From positions 1 to 64,000 of the forward strand of contig NZ_JAEMHM010000021.1 of the NCBI RefSeq assembly GCF_016458275.1: DNA of 64,000 nt, given 5' to 3'. Below, piece after piece: positions 25,519 through 33,137 of the stretch (within the stretch, counting starts at the first letter, position 1; every line of letters begins with the position of its first letter). The stretch is from Geomesophilobacter sediminis. Its GTDB lineage: Bacteria > Desulfobacterota > Desulfuromonadia > Geobacterales > Geobacteraceae. A program made the position numbers and the translations under genes. The notes beneath the pieces are model-generated. The model worked only from the letters and a program-made list of their open reading frames with translations, was not told where the DNA came from and did not search any database.

Positions 25519-25839
25519 TTACGGCGCGAACATTTCCGACAGAAGGGCGAGCACTGCTTTCTGGGTCGGTTTGTCCACCTTCCCCAGTTTTTTCACCAAC
25601 CGCTTCTTGTCGACGGTTCTGATCTGGTCCAGGACGACCTGCCCGCTTTTCCCTTTGAAGGTACAGGTTACCCGGCTCGGATAGTCTTTCCCCTTCGTGG
25701 TCATCGGGGCAACGATGACGGTCGCAAGGTAGTGGTTCATCTCATCTGGAGAAATAACGAGACACGGTCGTGCTTTGCGGATTTCGCTTCCAATGGTGGG
25801 GTCGAGGTTGACCAGATGGACATCGAATCGGCTCACCAT
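25519..25839 (-). CDS. mazF: MazF/PemK-type mRNA interferase toxin
   Basis: A 106-residue endoribonuclease of the MazF/PemK family. It reads VSRFDVHLVNLDPTIGSEIR, KARPCLVISPDEMNHY, ATVIVAPMTT and VVLDQIRTVDKKRLVKKLGK. The Arg of KARPCLVIS and the Thr of APMTT match the family's active-site positions. The ATG at 25839 overlaps the end of mazE (stop at 25833-25835); a TTG at 25845 is an alternative. A degraded copy of the 3' end lies at 31381-31503. The toxin cleaves mRNA when MazE is lost. Confidence 0.88.
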   Translation of the reverse strand: MVSRFDVHLVNLDPTIGSEIRKARPCLVISPDEMNHYLATVIVAPMTTKGKDYPSRVTCTFKGKSGQVVLDQIRTVDKKRLVKKLGKVDKPTQKAVLALLSEMFAP

Positions 25840-26087
25840 TGCCAATCGTCCTGGTCGAAGTCGGTCTGTTCACCACCTGGTGCATCGAACAGCGCATCGT
25901 CGCCTTGCGCTGCCATCAGTTTGAATTTTTCCGCCCAGCCTTCCCGCGACCGGGTCAGGGGGCGGATGATGATCCGGTCTTCCTGGACCTCCAGTTCAAC
26001 TTCGGGCCCCAGCTGACTCTGATCGAGGAGCACCTTGGGAATCCTGATCCCCTGCGAGTTGCCGATGCGGATGATGTTTGCCTTCAT
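25833..26087 (-). CDS. mazE: MazE/AbrB-type antitoxin
   Basis: An 84-residue antitoxin with a SpoVT/AbrB-type swapped-hairpin DNA-binding head: MKANIIRIGNSQGIRIPKVL then LGPEVELEVQEDRIIIRPL. The disordered acidic tail ending QTDFDQDDWQW should occupy the MazF active groove. The ATG at 26087 has ggaggc upstream. It overlaps mazF by a few bases, giving coupled translation. Confidence 0.85.
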   Translation of the reverse strand: MKANIIRIGNSQGIRIPKVLLDQSQLGPEVELEVQEDRIIIRPLTRSREGWAEKFKLMAAQGDDALFDAPGGEQTDFDQDDWQW

Positions 26088-26131
26088 TTGGTGTTGCCTC
26101 CCAAGAAACACGATATTCGGTTTGGATTTAC

Positions 26132-26160
26132 ATTGTAATTACATTAGAGGCAGAGGTCAA
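26132..26160 (-). promoter_or_regulatory. mazEF promoter with palindromic operator
   Basis: On the minus strand TTGACC (26155-26160), a 17-bp spacer and TACAAT (26132-26137). A perfect 10-bp palindrome TGTAATTACA (26134-26143) overlaps the -10, as expected for MazE autoregulation. Confidence 0.65.
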
Positions 26161-26179
26161 CCTGCGAGATGCAGCCACA

Positions 26180-26600
26180 TCCGCCCGCAGATACACGCTG
26201 ATAAACGGAGGAAAACCATCTGACCGGGATGGGCAGGATGGACTGGATGTCCCTGCCATGAATGGTTAGCTAAAAGACGGTTAGACACGGAGAGGCCAGG
26301 AACACTGGGTAACTGCAAAGTTGGCCGCAGATGAACGCCGATGTAAAAGCGTCACCGCGGAGGACTCGGAGGGGCACAGAGGAAAACCATTTAACAGGAA
26401 AGCCTGCTACTGCGGTCTCACACGGATATGCACTGATAAAAAACGGATAACATCCCGTCTGTTGACTGCAAAGCCGTCCGCAGATGAACGCGACTGACCG
26501 CTGATGTAAGGCTTCAACCACCGAGGACTCTCCGGTAGCACAACGGCGGTCTGCTCCGGACGGAAGTGGCGAACGAAGAGTGGGTAGGGTGGCTACATAG
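26180..26600. repeat. Interspersed repeats between mazEF and fic
   Basis: No gene supported. Contains 'ccgcagatacacgctgataaacggagg', 'accgggatgggcaggatggactgg', 'gccgcagatgaacgccgatgtaaaagcg', 'tctcacacggatatgcactgataaaaaacggataacat' and 'gtccgcagatgaacgcgactgaccgctgatg' blocks. Confidence 0.7.
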
Positions 26601-26605
26601 ATACA

Positions 26606-26711
26606 CGTTAATATAGCCGAAAAGAGACTATTCATGTGGGGATTGGTACGCGAAAAAGGCGATATGATAATAACTTGACATACATATTATATTGCCGTTA
26701 ATATGGCCGAA
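26606..26711 (+). promoter_or_regulatory. Leaderless fic promoter and repeated 16-bp box
   Basis: TTGACA (26675-26680), an 18-bp spacer, TAATAT (26699-26704), then six bases to the ATG at 26711, so the transcript probably starts at the ATG. The 16-bp box cgttaatatggccgaa (26696-26711) has a near-perfect copy, cgttaatatagccgaa, at 26606-26621. It covers the -10 and may be an operator. Confidence 0.6.
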
Positions 26712-27931
26712 TGGCGAGTATCCCAACACAAATGGAACCTCTTTTCCCGCAAGGGCCGAAGGTCGGGGCTCTGGAAGATTTGGCGCTCCAGGTCCAGACC
26801 CAATCCGCTGTTCTTTCCGGAATGCTTCATCCCTGCTCGCAACTAGCCGTTGTCGACCTGACTCGCCTTATCAACAGCTATTACTCCAACCTCATCGAAG
26901 GCAACAGCACGCATCCTATCGACATCGAAAAGGCCATGCGTCAACACTACGCCGAAGACCCTTTCAAGCGGAACCTTCAGCTGGAAAGCCTTGCGCACAT
27001 CGAGTGCCAGAAGGCGCTTGAGGAGAGGTTGCGGCAGGTCCCTGACCTTGAGCCGTGCGACCCTGAAATTATGTCCTGGGTCCACGAAATCTTCTACCTC
27101 AGGCTACCTGAAGAGCTGTGCTGGGTCCAAAATCCGGATACGGGAGAGCGGCTGAGGGTTGTGCCTGGGGAATTTCGGAAACGGGACGTAGCCGTGGGGG
27201 GACATGTGCCCCCGAAGCATGATGCCCTGGAAGGTTTCCTCACTCGTTTTCACGAAAGTTACCGTAGGGCACAGCTGCGTGGGCTGAAGCCGATCATTGC
27301 TGCGGCTGCGTCTCATCACCGACTCGCCTGGATCCACCCGTTCCTCGATGGCAACGGCCGTGTCGCTCGTCTGATCACCGATACCTATCTACGGGCATTG
27401 ATGCCGGGATACGGGATGTGGACCGTGAGCCGAGGTTTAGCCCGAGGAAAGGCTCGATACATGGAGGCGTTGGCTACGGCGGATATGCCGAAAAGGAATG
27501 ATCTCGATGGACGGGGCCCCCTCTCCAACGAAGGGATCATCCACTTCTGCGGATTCTTCCTGGAGACGTGTCTCGACCAGGTTCAGTACATGACGTCGAT
27601 GCTGCGGCTCGATGAGCTTCTGGGGAGGATTGAGGGATATGTGAAGTTGCGGGCGGAAAAGATCATTCCGGCGCCTATGGAAAAATATCCGTCGATAAAG
27701 CTGCCGGCTGCCAAAATCCTTCAGGAGGTCTTGCTGAGGGGGGAGATGAGTCGCGGCGACGCGGCCGCGGCTTGCGGGTCGCCCCGCACCGGAAAGGATA
27801 TCCTTCCGCAACTCCTCGGCGAGGGGCTCTTGGTAAGCAATATGCCCAAGGGGCCGGTACGCATCGGCTTTCCTCCCCATGCGGCGGGGTATCTCTTCCA
27901 CGAGCTCTACCCGATGGGCGTGTCGCAGTAA
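26711..27931 (+). CDS. Fic-family protein adenylyltransferase, class II
   Basis: A 406-residue AMP transferase. The Fic motif is complete: HPFLDGNGRVARLI near residues 210-222, with catalytic His. The N-terminal inhibitory helix carries SNLIEGN (S/TxxxEG/N) near residues 57-63, the class II pattern in which the Glu blocks ATP until released. The C-terminus has a winged-helix segment (ILQEVLLRGEMSRGDAAAAC, GKDILPQLLGEGLLV), suggesting DNA binding and self-control. No separate antitoxin gene is needed in this class. Target proteins are unknown. Confidence 0.88.
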   Translation: MASIPTQMEPLFPQGPKVGALEDLALQVQTQSAVLSGMLHPCSQLAVVDLTRLINSYYSNLIEGNSTHPIDIEKAMRQHYAEDPFKRNLQLESLAHIECQKALEERLRQVPDLEPCDPEIMSWVHEIFYLRLPEELCWVQNPDTGERLRVVPGEFRKRDVAVGGHVPPKHDALEGFLTRFHESYRRAQLRGLKPIIAAAASHHRLAWIHPFLDGNGRVARLITDTYLRALMPGYGMWTVSRGLARGKARYMEALATADMPKRNDLDGRGPLSNEGIIHFCGFFLETCLDQVQYMTSMLRLDELLGRIEGYVKLRAEKIIPAPMEKYPSIKLPAAKILQEVLLRGEMSRGDAAAACGSPRTGKDILPQLLGEGLLVSNMPKGPVRIGFPPHAAGYLFHELYPMGVSQ

Positions 27932-28339
27932 CGATTCTCCCGCTTGGGGAGTATTTTCGGGCCATAACTTATGACTTTGGGGGCCTCAACACCCTCATAT
28001 CGTCGTCCGCAGATGAACGCTGATGCACGCCGATAAAACCATCAGCTAGGCGCGGGCGGAAAACTCGCTGAGGGGTAGCAGGAAAAATACGGATAACACC
28101 CATCGATGTGGTGTTATCCGTATTTTTTTGCCGCTATCCGTGTGAGAAAATTGAATGAAAGATGGGCTTTGCCGATTTGTAGAAAGAAAGGAAATGATAT
28201 TTTTGAGCGATCGAGTATTTTAGTCGCGAAATCGTTTTTCCCTAGTGATTCAATATGGTTAAAACGTGTTAATTTATTGAGTGGCTGACCTGTGTCCTTG
28301 TTGTTACGGGAGAAAATTGGTTGCGGGTGGAGTTAATGC
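27932..28339. other. Gene-free region with a perfect 18-bp hairpin
   Basis: It holds a 'gtccgcagatgaacgctgatgcacgccgat' repeat (28005-28034) and a hairpin at 28083-28127 with 18-bp arms (aaaaatacggataacacc and its complement) around a 9-base loop. The hairpin resembles a terminator but also belongs to a dispersed family (see 19.4 and 22.85 kb). An AT-rich tail follows. Confidence 0.6.
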
Positions 28340-28412
28340 AGTAGAAAGCTGAACAAGCCAACCTCCGGGTGACCGGGGGAACGGAAAGCCTACGGGACTA
28401 AGTAGATTAGTC
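28340..28412 (+). ncRNA. GEMM-I riboswitch aptamer, cAMP-GMP-type by base 20
   Basis: The segment caagccaacc, a GNRA-capped hairpin cctccgg-gtga-ccggggg, then aacggaaagcctacggg, an actaa/ttagt hairpin, and gccgggttgccgg match the GEMM-I consensus. Aligned by eye to Vibrio Vc2, the base equivalent to G20 is A, the change that in Geobacter riboswitches shifts preference from c-di-GMP to cyclic AMP-GMP. The aptamer extends into the overlapping terminator at 28413. Confidence 0.8.
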
Positions 28413-28474
28413 GGCCGGGTTGCCGGAAGCCTCACCGCATGGAGGCTCAGGGGGCAGCTCGGCCTTTTTCTTTT
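28413..28474 (+). terminator. Riboswitch expression platform (intrinsic terminator)
   Basis: ggccgggttgcc (28413-28424), the 3' arm of the aptamer, pairs fully (two wobbles) with ggcagctcggcc (28453-28464), enclosing gcctc/gaggc. ttttttctttt-like T tracts follow (28465-28474). Ligand binding should hold the 5' arm in the aptamer and prevent termination, an ON switch. Confidence 0.7.
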
Positions 28475-28493
28475 GTCGTATAAGGGGGATGTG

Positions 28494-29198
28494 ATGGGGC
28501 TTTCGCCAACCGAACTCGCAACTGCGGTTGCAGCCATCGGCGCACTTGGGACGGCTGCCTTTGGTCTCGTAGATGCAACCAAGGCCCTTTGGGGAGGGGT
28601 GTCCCGTTCTGGGTTCGAATTCATCTCCCGGTTCCTGAATTTGGTGGCACCCAATGACAAAGGCATTCCGCACGGATCTGCCGTTACCAGTTCGGCAATT
28701 CGCGAGACCCTCATGGGGAGTTGGCTCAATGGTGCTTCGCCGTCCGACTTTAAAAGCACCGCCAAATCCCTGATCAAGCTTCGGTTGAACTCGGAGACGG
28801 CGCCGGACTTGGCCAGGTGTACGGGGGTCGATGCTGAAATATTAAGCTCTGTTGCTGCCATCCTGGATTCGGGCAAGGCCCTGACGCAAGAACAGCTGAA
28901 CGTGTACGGGCGCTTCGATTTACTACTCTCAACGATGATAGATCGCGCTTATCAACGTGCAGACCAGCGGTACCGCAACAATTGCAAGGCATTTGCCTGT
29001 GTGTTGGCAATCACTCTGGCTGAGATCGCCGCGTGGTCCCTTTATGTCTCGGCCCCGGAATATAGAGACGGGGCCACCTTCCTATTCGCGTTTATTGCGG
29101 GCCTCCTGGCAACACCGTTCGCACCTGTAGCAAAGGACTTGGCGTCCAGCATCGGGACAGCCGCGAAGGCGATCCAGGCGGCTAAAGGTAAACCATGA
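28494..29198 (+). CDS. Membrane protein under the riboswitch, 234 aa
   Basis: Starts at ATG 28494 after taaggggg, 20 bases beyond the riboswitch terminator; GTG 28491 is possible. A hydrophobic N-terminal helix (LATAVAAIGALGTAAFGLVD) is followed by a ~120-residue soluble part rich in Ser and Arg. Two C-terminal membrane segments follow: AFACVLAITLAEIAAWSLYV and FLFAFIAGLLATPFAPVA. No family is recognised. The stop overlaps the next ATG (ATGA at 29195), so it is coupled to the hydrolase. The layout suggests a membrane anchor or effector whose expression follows cAMP-GMP level. Confidence 0.7.
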   Translation: MGLSPTELATAVAAIGALGTAAFGLVDATKALWGGVSRSGFEFISRFLNLVAPNDKGIPHGSAVTSSAIRETLMGSWLNGASPSDFKSTAKSLIKLRLNSETAPDLARCTGVDAEILSSVAAILDSGKALTQEQLNVYGRFDLLLSTMIDRAYQRADQRYRNNCKAFACVLAITLAEIAAWSLYVSAPEYRDGATFLFAFIAGLLATPFAPVAKDLASSIGTAAKAIQAAKGKP

Positions 29199-30109
29199 AT
29201 GATGGGAGCTGGTTCATTGACCTGAGGGCTTGGTCACATGGCGGGCCCGTTGGCACGCTGAAAGTGACGGACGGGAACGGAAACTTCCTGGATCCGGCTC
29301 GCCTGTCTCGAGCCGTGGCCGGACGAGACGTGCTACTGATGACGCACGGGTTCGAGAACAACCGGCCGGAAGGAATTGCCAAGCTAAACGAATGGAAGAA
29401 GCATCTAAAGATTGATCCCATGCCGCTCTATATAGGAGTCCTTTGGCCGGGTGACTGCATTATCCCGATGGCGCTCGACTACATATGGGAAGGGAGCGAA
29501 GCCGAGAAGAGTGGCACCATGCTTGGCGAATTTGTCGATCGGAACTTTGATGGCGCGGCGTCGATCTCCTTCGGATCGCATTCACTGGGTGTGCGGGTGA
29601 TGCTGCAAGCCATCCGACAACTGGGAAAAGGGAAGACAGTGCGCCACCTGTTCACGCTGGCAGCGGCGATCGAGGACGACACCCTCTCCAGGGAATTTCA
29701 GGACTCAGCGAGAAAGATCAAACACATATCCGTGATCTATTCCTACAGAGATCACGTGCTGGCAATGGCCTACCCCGCCGGCAACCTCGTAGGAGGCCTG
29801 ATAGAGCGTGGAGATCCCAACCTGAAGGCGGCGTTGGGACGTTCCGGCCCCTTAGCCCCGGCACCCGGGAATGTAATCGGCAATCCGAGACTGCCGGACT
29901 CGTGGGACTACGGGCACTCCGACTACCTGACAAAGGAGACCGTCAACGGAGATTTCCCTCCTACTGTCACAATTCCAATACCGGGAATGCCGGAGTCCAA
30001 CCTGCCCAAGCCGGCGGTGGTCCCCATCCCCGAAACACTGACCAATACGAATGCCTGGAAGCCCTGCTGGTCGGCGGACTTCGCCGCCACGCGTTTGCCC
30101 CTGTACTAG
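29195..30109 (+). CDS. Alpha/beta hydrolase (DUF900-like), second gene of riboswitch operon
   Basis: A 304-residue protein without signal peptide. DVLLMTHGFENNRPEGIAKL gives the first strand and oxyanion region. SFGSHSLGVRVMLQAI is the nucleophile elbow, with SHSLG in place of GHSLG. VIYSYRDHVLAMAYPAG (Asp) and SWDYGHSDYLTK (His) supply the likely triad. It fits the DUF900 family of serine hydrolases, possibly a lipase or esterase. The C-terminal ~50 residues are Pro-rich and variable. The gene overlaps its partner by four bases and shares the cAMP-GMP-type riboswitch. Confidence 0.72.
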   Translation: MNDGSWFIDLRAWSHGGPVGTLKVTDGNGNFLDPARLSRAVAGRDVLLMTHGFENNRPEGIAKLNEWKKHLKIDPMPLYIGVLWPGDCIIPMALDYIWEGSEAEKSGTMLGEFVDRNFDGAASISFGSHSLGVRVMLQAIRQLGKGKTVRHLFTLAAAIEDDTLSREFQDSARKIKHISVIYSYRDHVLAMAYPAGNLVGGLIERGDPNLKAALGRSGPLAPAPGNVIGNPRLPDSWDYGHSDYLTKETVNGDFPPTVTIPIPGMPESNLPKPAVVPIPETLTNTNAWKPCWSADFAATRLPLY

Positions 30110-30346
30110 ACCAGCACAAACCCTCTGCCAGGTTGATTACTACGTGAAGCACGTTCACAATAAAGGGGCATGTTGCCCTATGGCATTTGGGATATAAACG
30201 AATTGTTTTAGGTACAAAAATCCGTGCTTCGTACCCAGTCTTAAATTAAGGACGCTGAGCCAGCGCCAGCAGTACCCGCAGCTGGAGATTGCTTGCTGAT
30301 TCATTTAATCATCATCGTCATAAATTAATTAACAGGAGGGGGTCTT

Positions 30347-30802
30347 ATGAATGATTTGCTTAAAATTACGTTGAGGTCACTGGCGGTTGTTGTATTTTTA
30401 TCAGGTTGCACTGTTCAATTAGTTAGTAAATATGATGACCAAACAGACACAAATGTCACAGCCCTTCAAAAAAAGTTTGATTCGTATTTTGTTAACTTAA
30501 AAAGTGAATCATATCCAAATTGTTCATATTTTAACAATATGTCATTCTATAAGGATGCTGATGTAGAAATAAGTGGAATTCTGGTTAGAGCAAAGGCTAT
30601 TCCAAAAAATGACATCACAGTTAATCAACTCGATGCTATAAATACTGCTATATCGGATTTAGAGAAATTACATAAGCTTAAAGATAAACAGAATGTTTGC
30701 ATTGACCCCACCTCAATAGACACAGATAGGATATTATTCAATACAATATTTACTGCAATACTCAAACTTGAGATAGCAAAAAAACGCGGAGAATCAAAAT
30801 AA
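30347..30802 (+). CDS. AT-rich predicted lipoprotein, 151 aa
   Basis: Signal peptide and lipobox: MNDLLKITLRSLAVVVFLSG then C21 (LSGC). The mature part is Lys/Asn-rich and helical (QLDAINTAISDLEKLHKLKD). The ATG follows caggaggggg, a strong ribosome site. The DNA is far more AT-rich than the hydrolase gene before it. Function is unknown. It probably forms a transcription unit with the gene at 30824. Confidence 0.6.
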   Translation: MNDLLKITLRSLAVVVFLSGCTVQLVSKYDDQTDTNVTALQKKFDSYFVNLKSESYPNCSYFNNMSFYKDADVEISGILVRAKAIPKNDITVNQLDAINTAISDLEKLHKLKDKQNVCIDPTSIDTDRILFNTIFTAILKLEIAKKRGESK

Positions 30803-30823
30803 ATACAAAACAAGGAGAATAAA

Positions 30824-31168
30824 ATGGCATCGGCTCTAAGTTTAGATCAAGTAGGGAAAATTGGAGAAGAAATGGGAGCTGCTTTCCTTGCTACTCTCAA
30901 AAAACAGGCACCCGACATAGAAAGTTATGCAAAAGGTGAAGGTGTAAAAATGGCTCAATGCCTCGCGACCATCACTTCCTTGTTTGCAGCTGGAACAATA
31001 CAAGAAGAGGAAGCAAAACTCCAGTTAGACATTCAGAAGCAAGCTGCGAGGGCGGTATTGCTTACAGTAGAGGGCCTTGGTGCCCTTGCCGTAGAGGCTG
31101 CCATTAATGCAGCACTGGGGGTTGCAAAGGATGCCGTCAATACAGCTTTAGGTATTGTATTAATCTGA
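30824..31168 (+). CDS. Small alanine-rich protein, 114 aa
   Basis: Starts at ATG 30824 after caaggaga, 21 bases beyond the lipoprotein stop. Two amphipathic or hydrophobic Ala-rich segments (KMAQCLATITSLFAAGTIQE; LLTVEGLGALAVEAAINAAL) suggest membrane association or self-assembly. No signal peptide and no recognised family. It ends in a hydrophobic tail (ALGIVLI). It may pair with the preceding lipoprotein. Confidence 0.5.
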   Translation: MASALSLDQVGKIGEEMGAAFLATLKKQAPDIESYAKGEGVKMAQCLATITSLFAAGTIQEEEAKLQLDIQKQAARAVLLTVEGLGALAVEAAINAALGVAKDAVNTALGIVLI

Positions 31169-31755
31169 TATATTTCTGAACCAGTGGTAGTCTCACCGCC
31201 TCTTGTTTCCAATTCGGTTTTTATACGTTTCACTTGGTAGATATTATCAAAAGGTGAGCTGGCGGGTTGCGACCTGAGTTATTCCGGCGAAACAATGCCT
31301 GCTTCTGCAACTGGAACGGCCACAGTACCCATACTGCGGCCGTTTCGGTTTTGGTTTTTCAACGTGTGGGCTGGCTTTTTACGACGCGAACATCTCCGAC
31401 AAGAGGACCAGCACTTCTTTCTGGGTCTGTTGGTCTACCTTCCCCAGTTTTTTACCAACCGCTTCTTGTCGACGGTTCTAATCTGGTCCAAGACCACCTG
31501 ACCAAGAGGTGATGGGAGGCAATGAGGCCGGAGGAAACCCATTTAACAGGGATGGGCAGGATAAACAGGATGACTGGTGTTTGACCAAATGTGAATCGGC
31601 CGCAGCATGCTACGTTATCAATTCGGCATGGAAGAAGGGTTTGTTTTCTACGCTGGTAGGGCATAGGCCTGCACATTGACGGGCTTTCTTGTGAAACGTG
31701 CCTTGCGTCCATCTCTGTCAGCGATTCGACGTAATTTTATATTCAATCTGCGCCT
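31169..31755. other. Gene-free region with a mazF remnant and repeats
   Basis: Contains a hairpin near 31290-31345 (actggaacggccac..actgcggccgtttcggtttt), the mazF remnant at 31381-31503, and 'ggaggaaacccatttaacagggatgggcaggataaacagg' repeat (31530-31570). No gene is supported. Confidence 0.5.
31381..31503 (-). pseudogene. Remnant of the mazF 3' end
   Basis: gcgaacatctccgacaagag through ggttctaatctggtccaaga is ~85 percent identical by eye to 25523-25643, the last third of mazF. It has one-base gaps that break the frame. No mazE is present. It shows a second mazF copy once lay here. Confidence 0.7.
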
Positions 31756-31834
31756 GTAACAAATTGGACTGTCCATTATGTTACGAATCTTGTTAGCTCA
31801 GGGTGTTACGCGTATTTTTGTAACAAAATGAACA
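31756..31834. repeat. GTAACAAAATGGAC palindrome plus 65-bp MITE-like element, copy 2
   Basis: gtaacaaattggac (31756) abuts tgtccattatgttac, and gtaacaaaatgaaca ends at 31834. Box order, orientation and spacing match 3666-3745; the ~35 bp between the last two boxes is not conserved. Confidence 0.6.
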
Positions 31835-32173
31835 GTTAAAGACCTCCAATGTTGTTTTGGGGCCTTACTGTGAATCTTATAATAGAAGAAAACCATTGAC
31901 CATATTTCCGTGCAGAGAAAGTGGCATAAAATTTGATTATTCAAGGGGTTAACTATCGGCTCTCTTTTACCATTTTGTGCCGACACCTTCTTGAGTCGGT
32001 GAAATGACGGTTGGGGGGCATGCGCGCGATGCCGGACTGAACGCCGAATGGCTCCCTGTTTCTTCGTTCTTGTGCCGTGGTCGTCACTGTGAAAAAGAGA
32101 CGGAGTTCAGATACCAGAGAGGGGCATCAATGGTCTACTTACCACACAAATTCTGACGAAGAAGGGGGAACGT
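31835..32173. other. Gene-free region before the secreted-protein cluster
   Basis: No gene is supported. The last ~20 bases (gaagaagggggaacg) carry the ribosome site of the gene at 32174. A gacaccttcttgagtcggtg hairpin near 31980-32000 may be a terminator remnant. Confidence 0.35.
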
Positions 32174-32518
32174 ATGAAAAAAGCTATCTTTGTAGTGTGT
32201 TTTCTGCTCCTACCATCCATTACCTTTGCCAAGGGTTGGCTCGAGTCTGTTGGCGACGACTTGGGAAGAGGGCTGATCTCAGACATTACTGGTGTCGATG
32301 TCAGGAACAATAAAGGTTCTAATTCTAGCGGGAGCATTGTGGAAGGTCAGGAAGGCCTCCCGCGGGGAAGTGTGACGGTGGCATGTGGATGCTATGGAAA
32401 TGTTCCAATAGGCTCCAAACGTGATAACCAGCAGTGCGCGAGCGGGGTTGACCAGGTTGTGTTATGTCGCGGGCGCTGCGCTGGGGGCGGGAGTCCCGTT
32501 GCCGCAGTGTGTGAGTAA
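32174..32518 (+). CDS. Secreted Cys-rich small protein, 114 aa
   Basis: Signal peptide MKKAIFVVCFLLLPSITFAK with cleavage after FA. The mature part has WLESVGDDLGRGLISDITGV and a Cys-rich end (VACGCYGNVP, QQCASGVDQVVLCRGRCAGG, AVCE; six or seven Cys), probably disulfide-bonded outside the cytoplasm. Ribosome site agaaggggg. It lies 28 bp before the CHAP gene in the same direction. Function unknown. Confidence 0.6.
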   Translation: MKKAIFVVCFLLLPSITFAKGWLESVGDDLGRGLISDITGVDVRNNKGSNSSGSIVEGQEGLPRGSVTVACGCYGNVPIGSKRDNQQCASGVDQVVLCRGRCAGGGSPVAAVCE

Positions 32519-32546
32519 TCCTGCAATTTAATCAAGGGGAGGAATT

Positions 32547-33077
32547 ATGAAAAGGGTACTGATGCGTTACATATTGATCGTCGTTGCGGTTCTTTTGACT
32601 CAAGGGAGTGTCTGGGGCAAATCGAAAAAGCATGATGATGACAAATCCAAGGATGCTAAACAAGAGAATAACGATAACAAGAAGAATGATAAAAAGCACG
32701 ATGAGACTCCCAGCAAGACTGCTGGTGGCAACCACTTCATAGCCGGACAGTGCACATGGTTCGTTGCCGAAAAGGTAAAAGAAAATTGGGGTATTTGGAT
32801 TCCTTGGTCGGGCAACGCTGGAACTTGGTACGACCACGCCAAGGATGCCAAATTCAAGGTCGGGAGCAAACCAGCGAAGTCTTCAATCATAGTATTTAAA
32901 CCTATCCCAGGTAAAAGTCCGGAACGAGGTGGGGTAGGTCACGTGGCTTGGGTGAAAAACGTGAAAGGGGACCAAGTTAGTATTGAGGAGATGAACTTCG
33001 AAAAGCAAAACGAGAGAAGCGTTCGCATGGTGTCAGCGCATGATGACTTAATCAAAGGCTACATATATGAGAAATGA
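32547..33077 (+). CDS. Secreted CHAP-domain peptidoglycan hydrolase
   Basis: A 176-residue exported protein. Signal peptide residues 1-25 (MKRVLMRYILIVVAVLLTQG) are followed by a Lys/Asp/Asn-rich linker (26-60) and a CHAP domain. That domain reads AGQCTWFVAEKV with Cys69, WSGNAGTWYDHA, and GGVGHVAWVKNV with His132, then a closing VSIEEMNF strand. CHAP enzymes are amidases or endopeptidases that cut cell-wall peptides. Ribosome site aaggggagg. With secreted neighbours on both sides, it may act in envelope remodelling or killing of competitors. Confidence 0.8.
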   Translation: MKRVLMRYILIVVAVLLTQGSVWGKSKKHDDDKSKDAKQENNDNKKNDKKHDETPSKTAGGNHFIAGQCTWFVAEKVKENWGIWIPWSGNAGTWYDHAKDAKFKVGSKPAKSSIIVFKPIPGKSPERGGVGHVAWVKNVKGDQVSIEEMNFEKQNERSVRMVSAHDDLIKGYIYEK

Positions 33078-33137
33078 CGTTGTCTTCCGCTACTAAATGA
33101 AGTTTATGGTAAATGTATAATTCAAAAGGAGATTGAT

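Noticed and set aside
28106-28288. 60-codon ORF after the 18-bp hairpin
   Set aside because: AT-rich, no ribosome site and lies in intergenic DNA before the riboswitch.
31267-31512. ORF over the hairpin and mazF remnant
   Set aside because: Passes through the degraded mazF antisense and shows no protein-like pattern.
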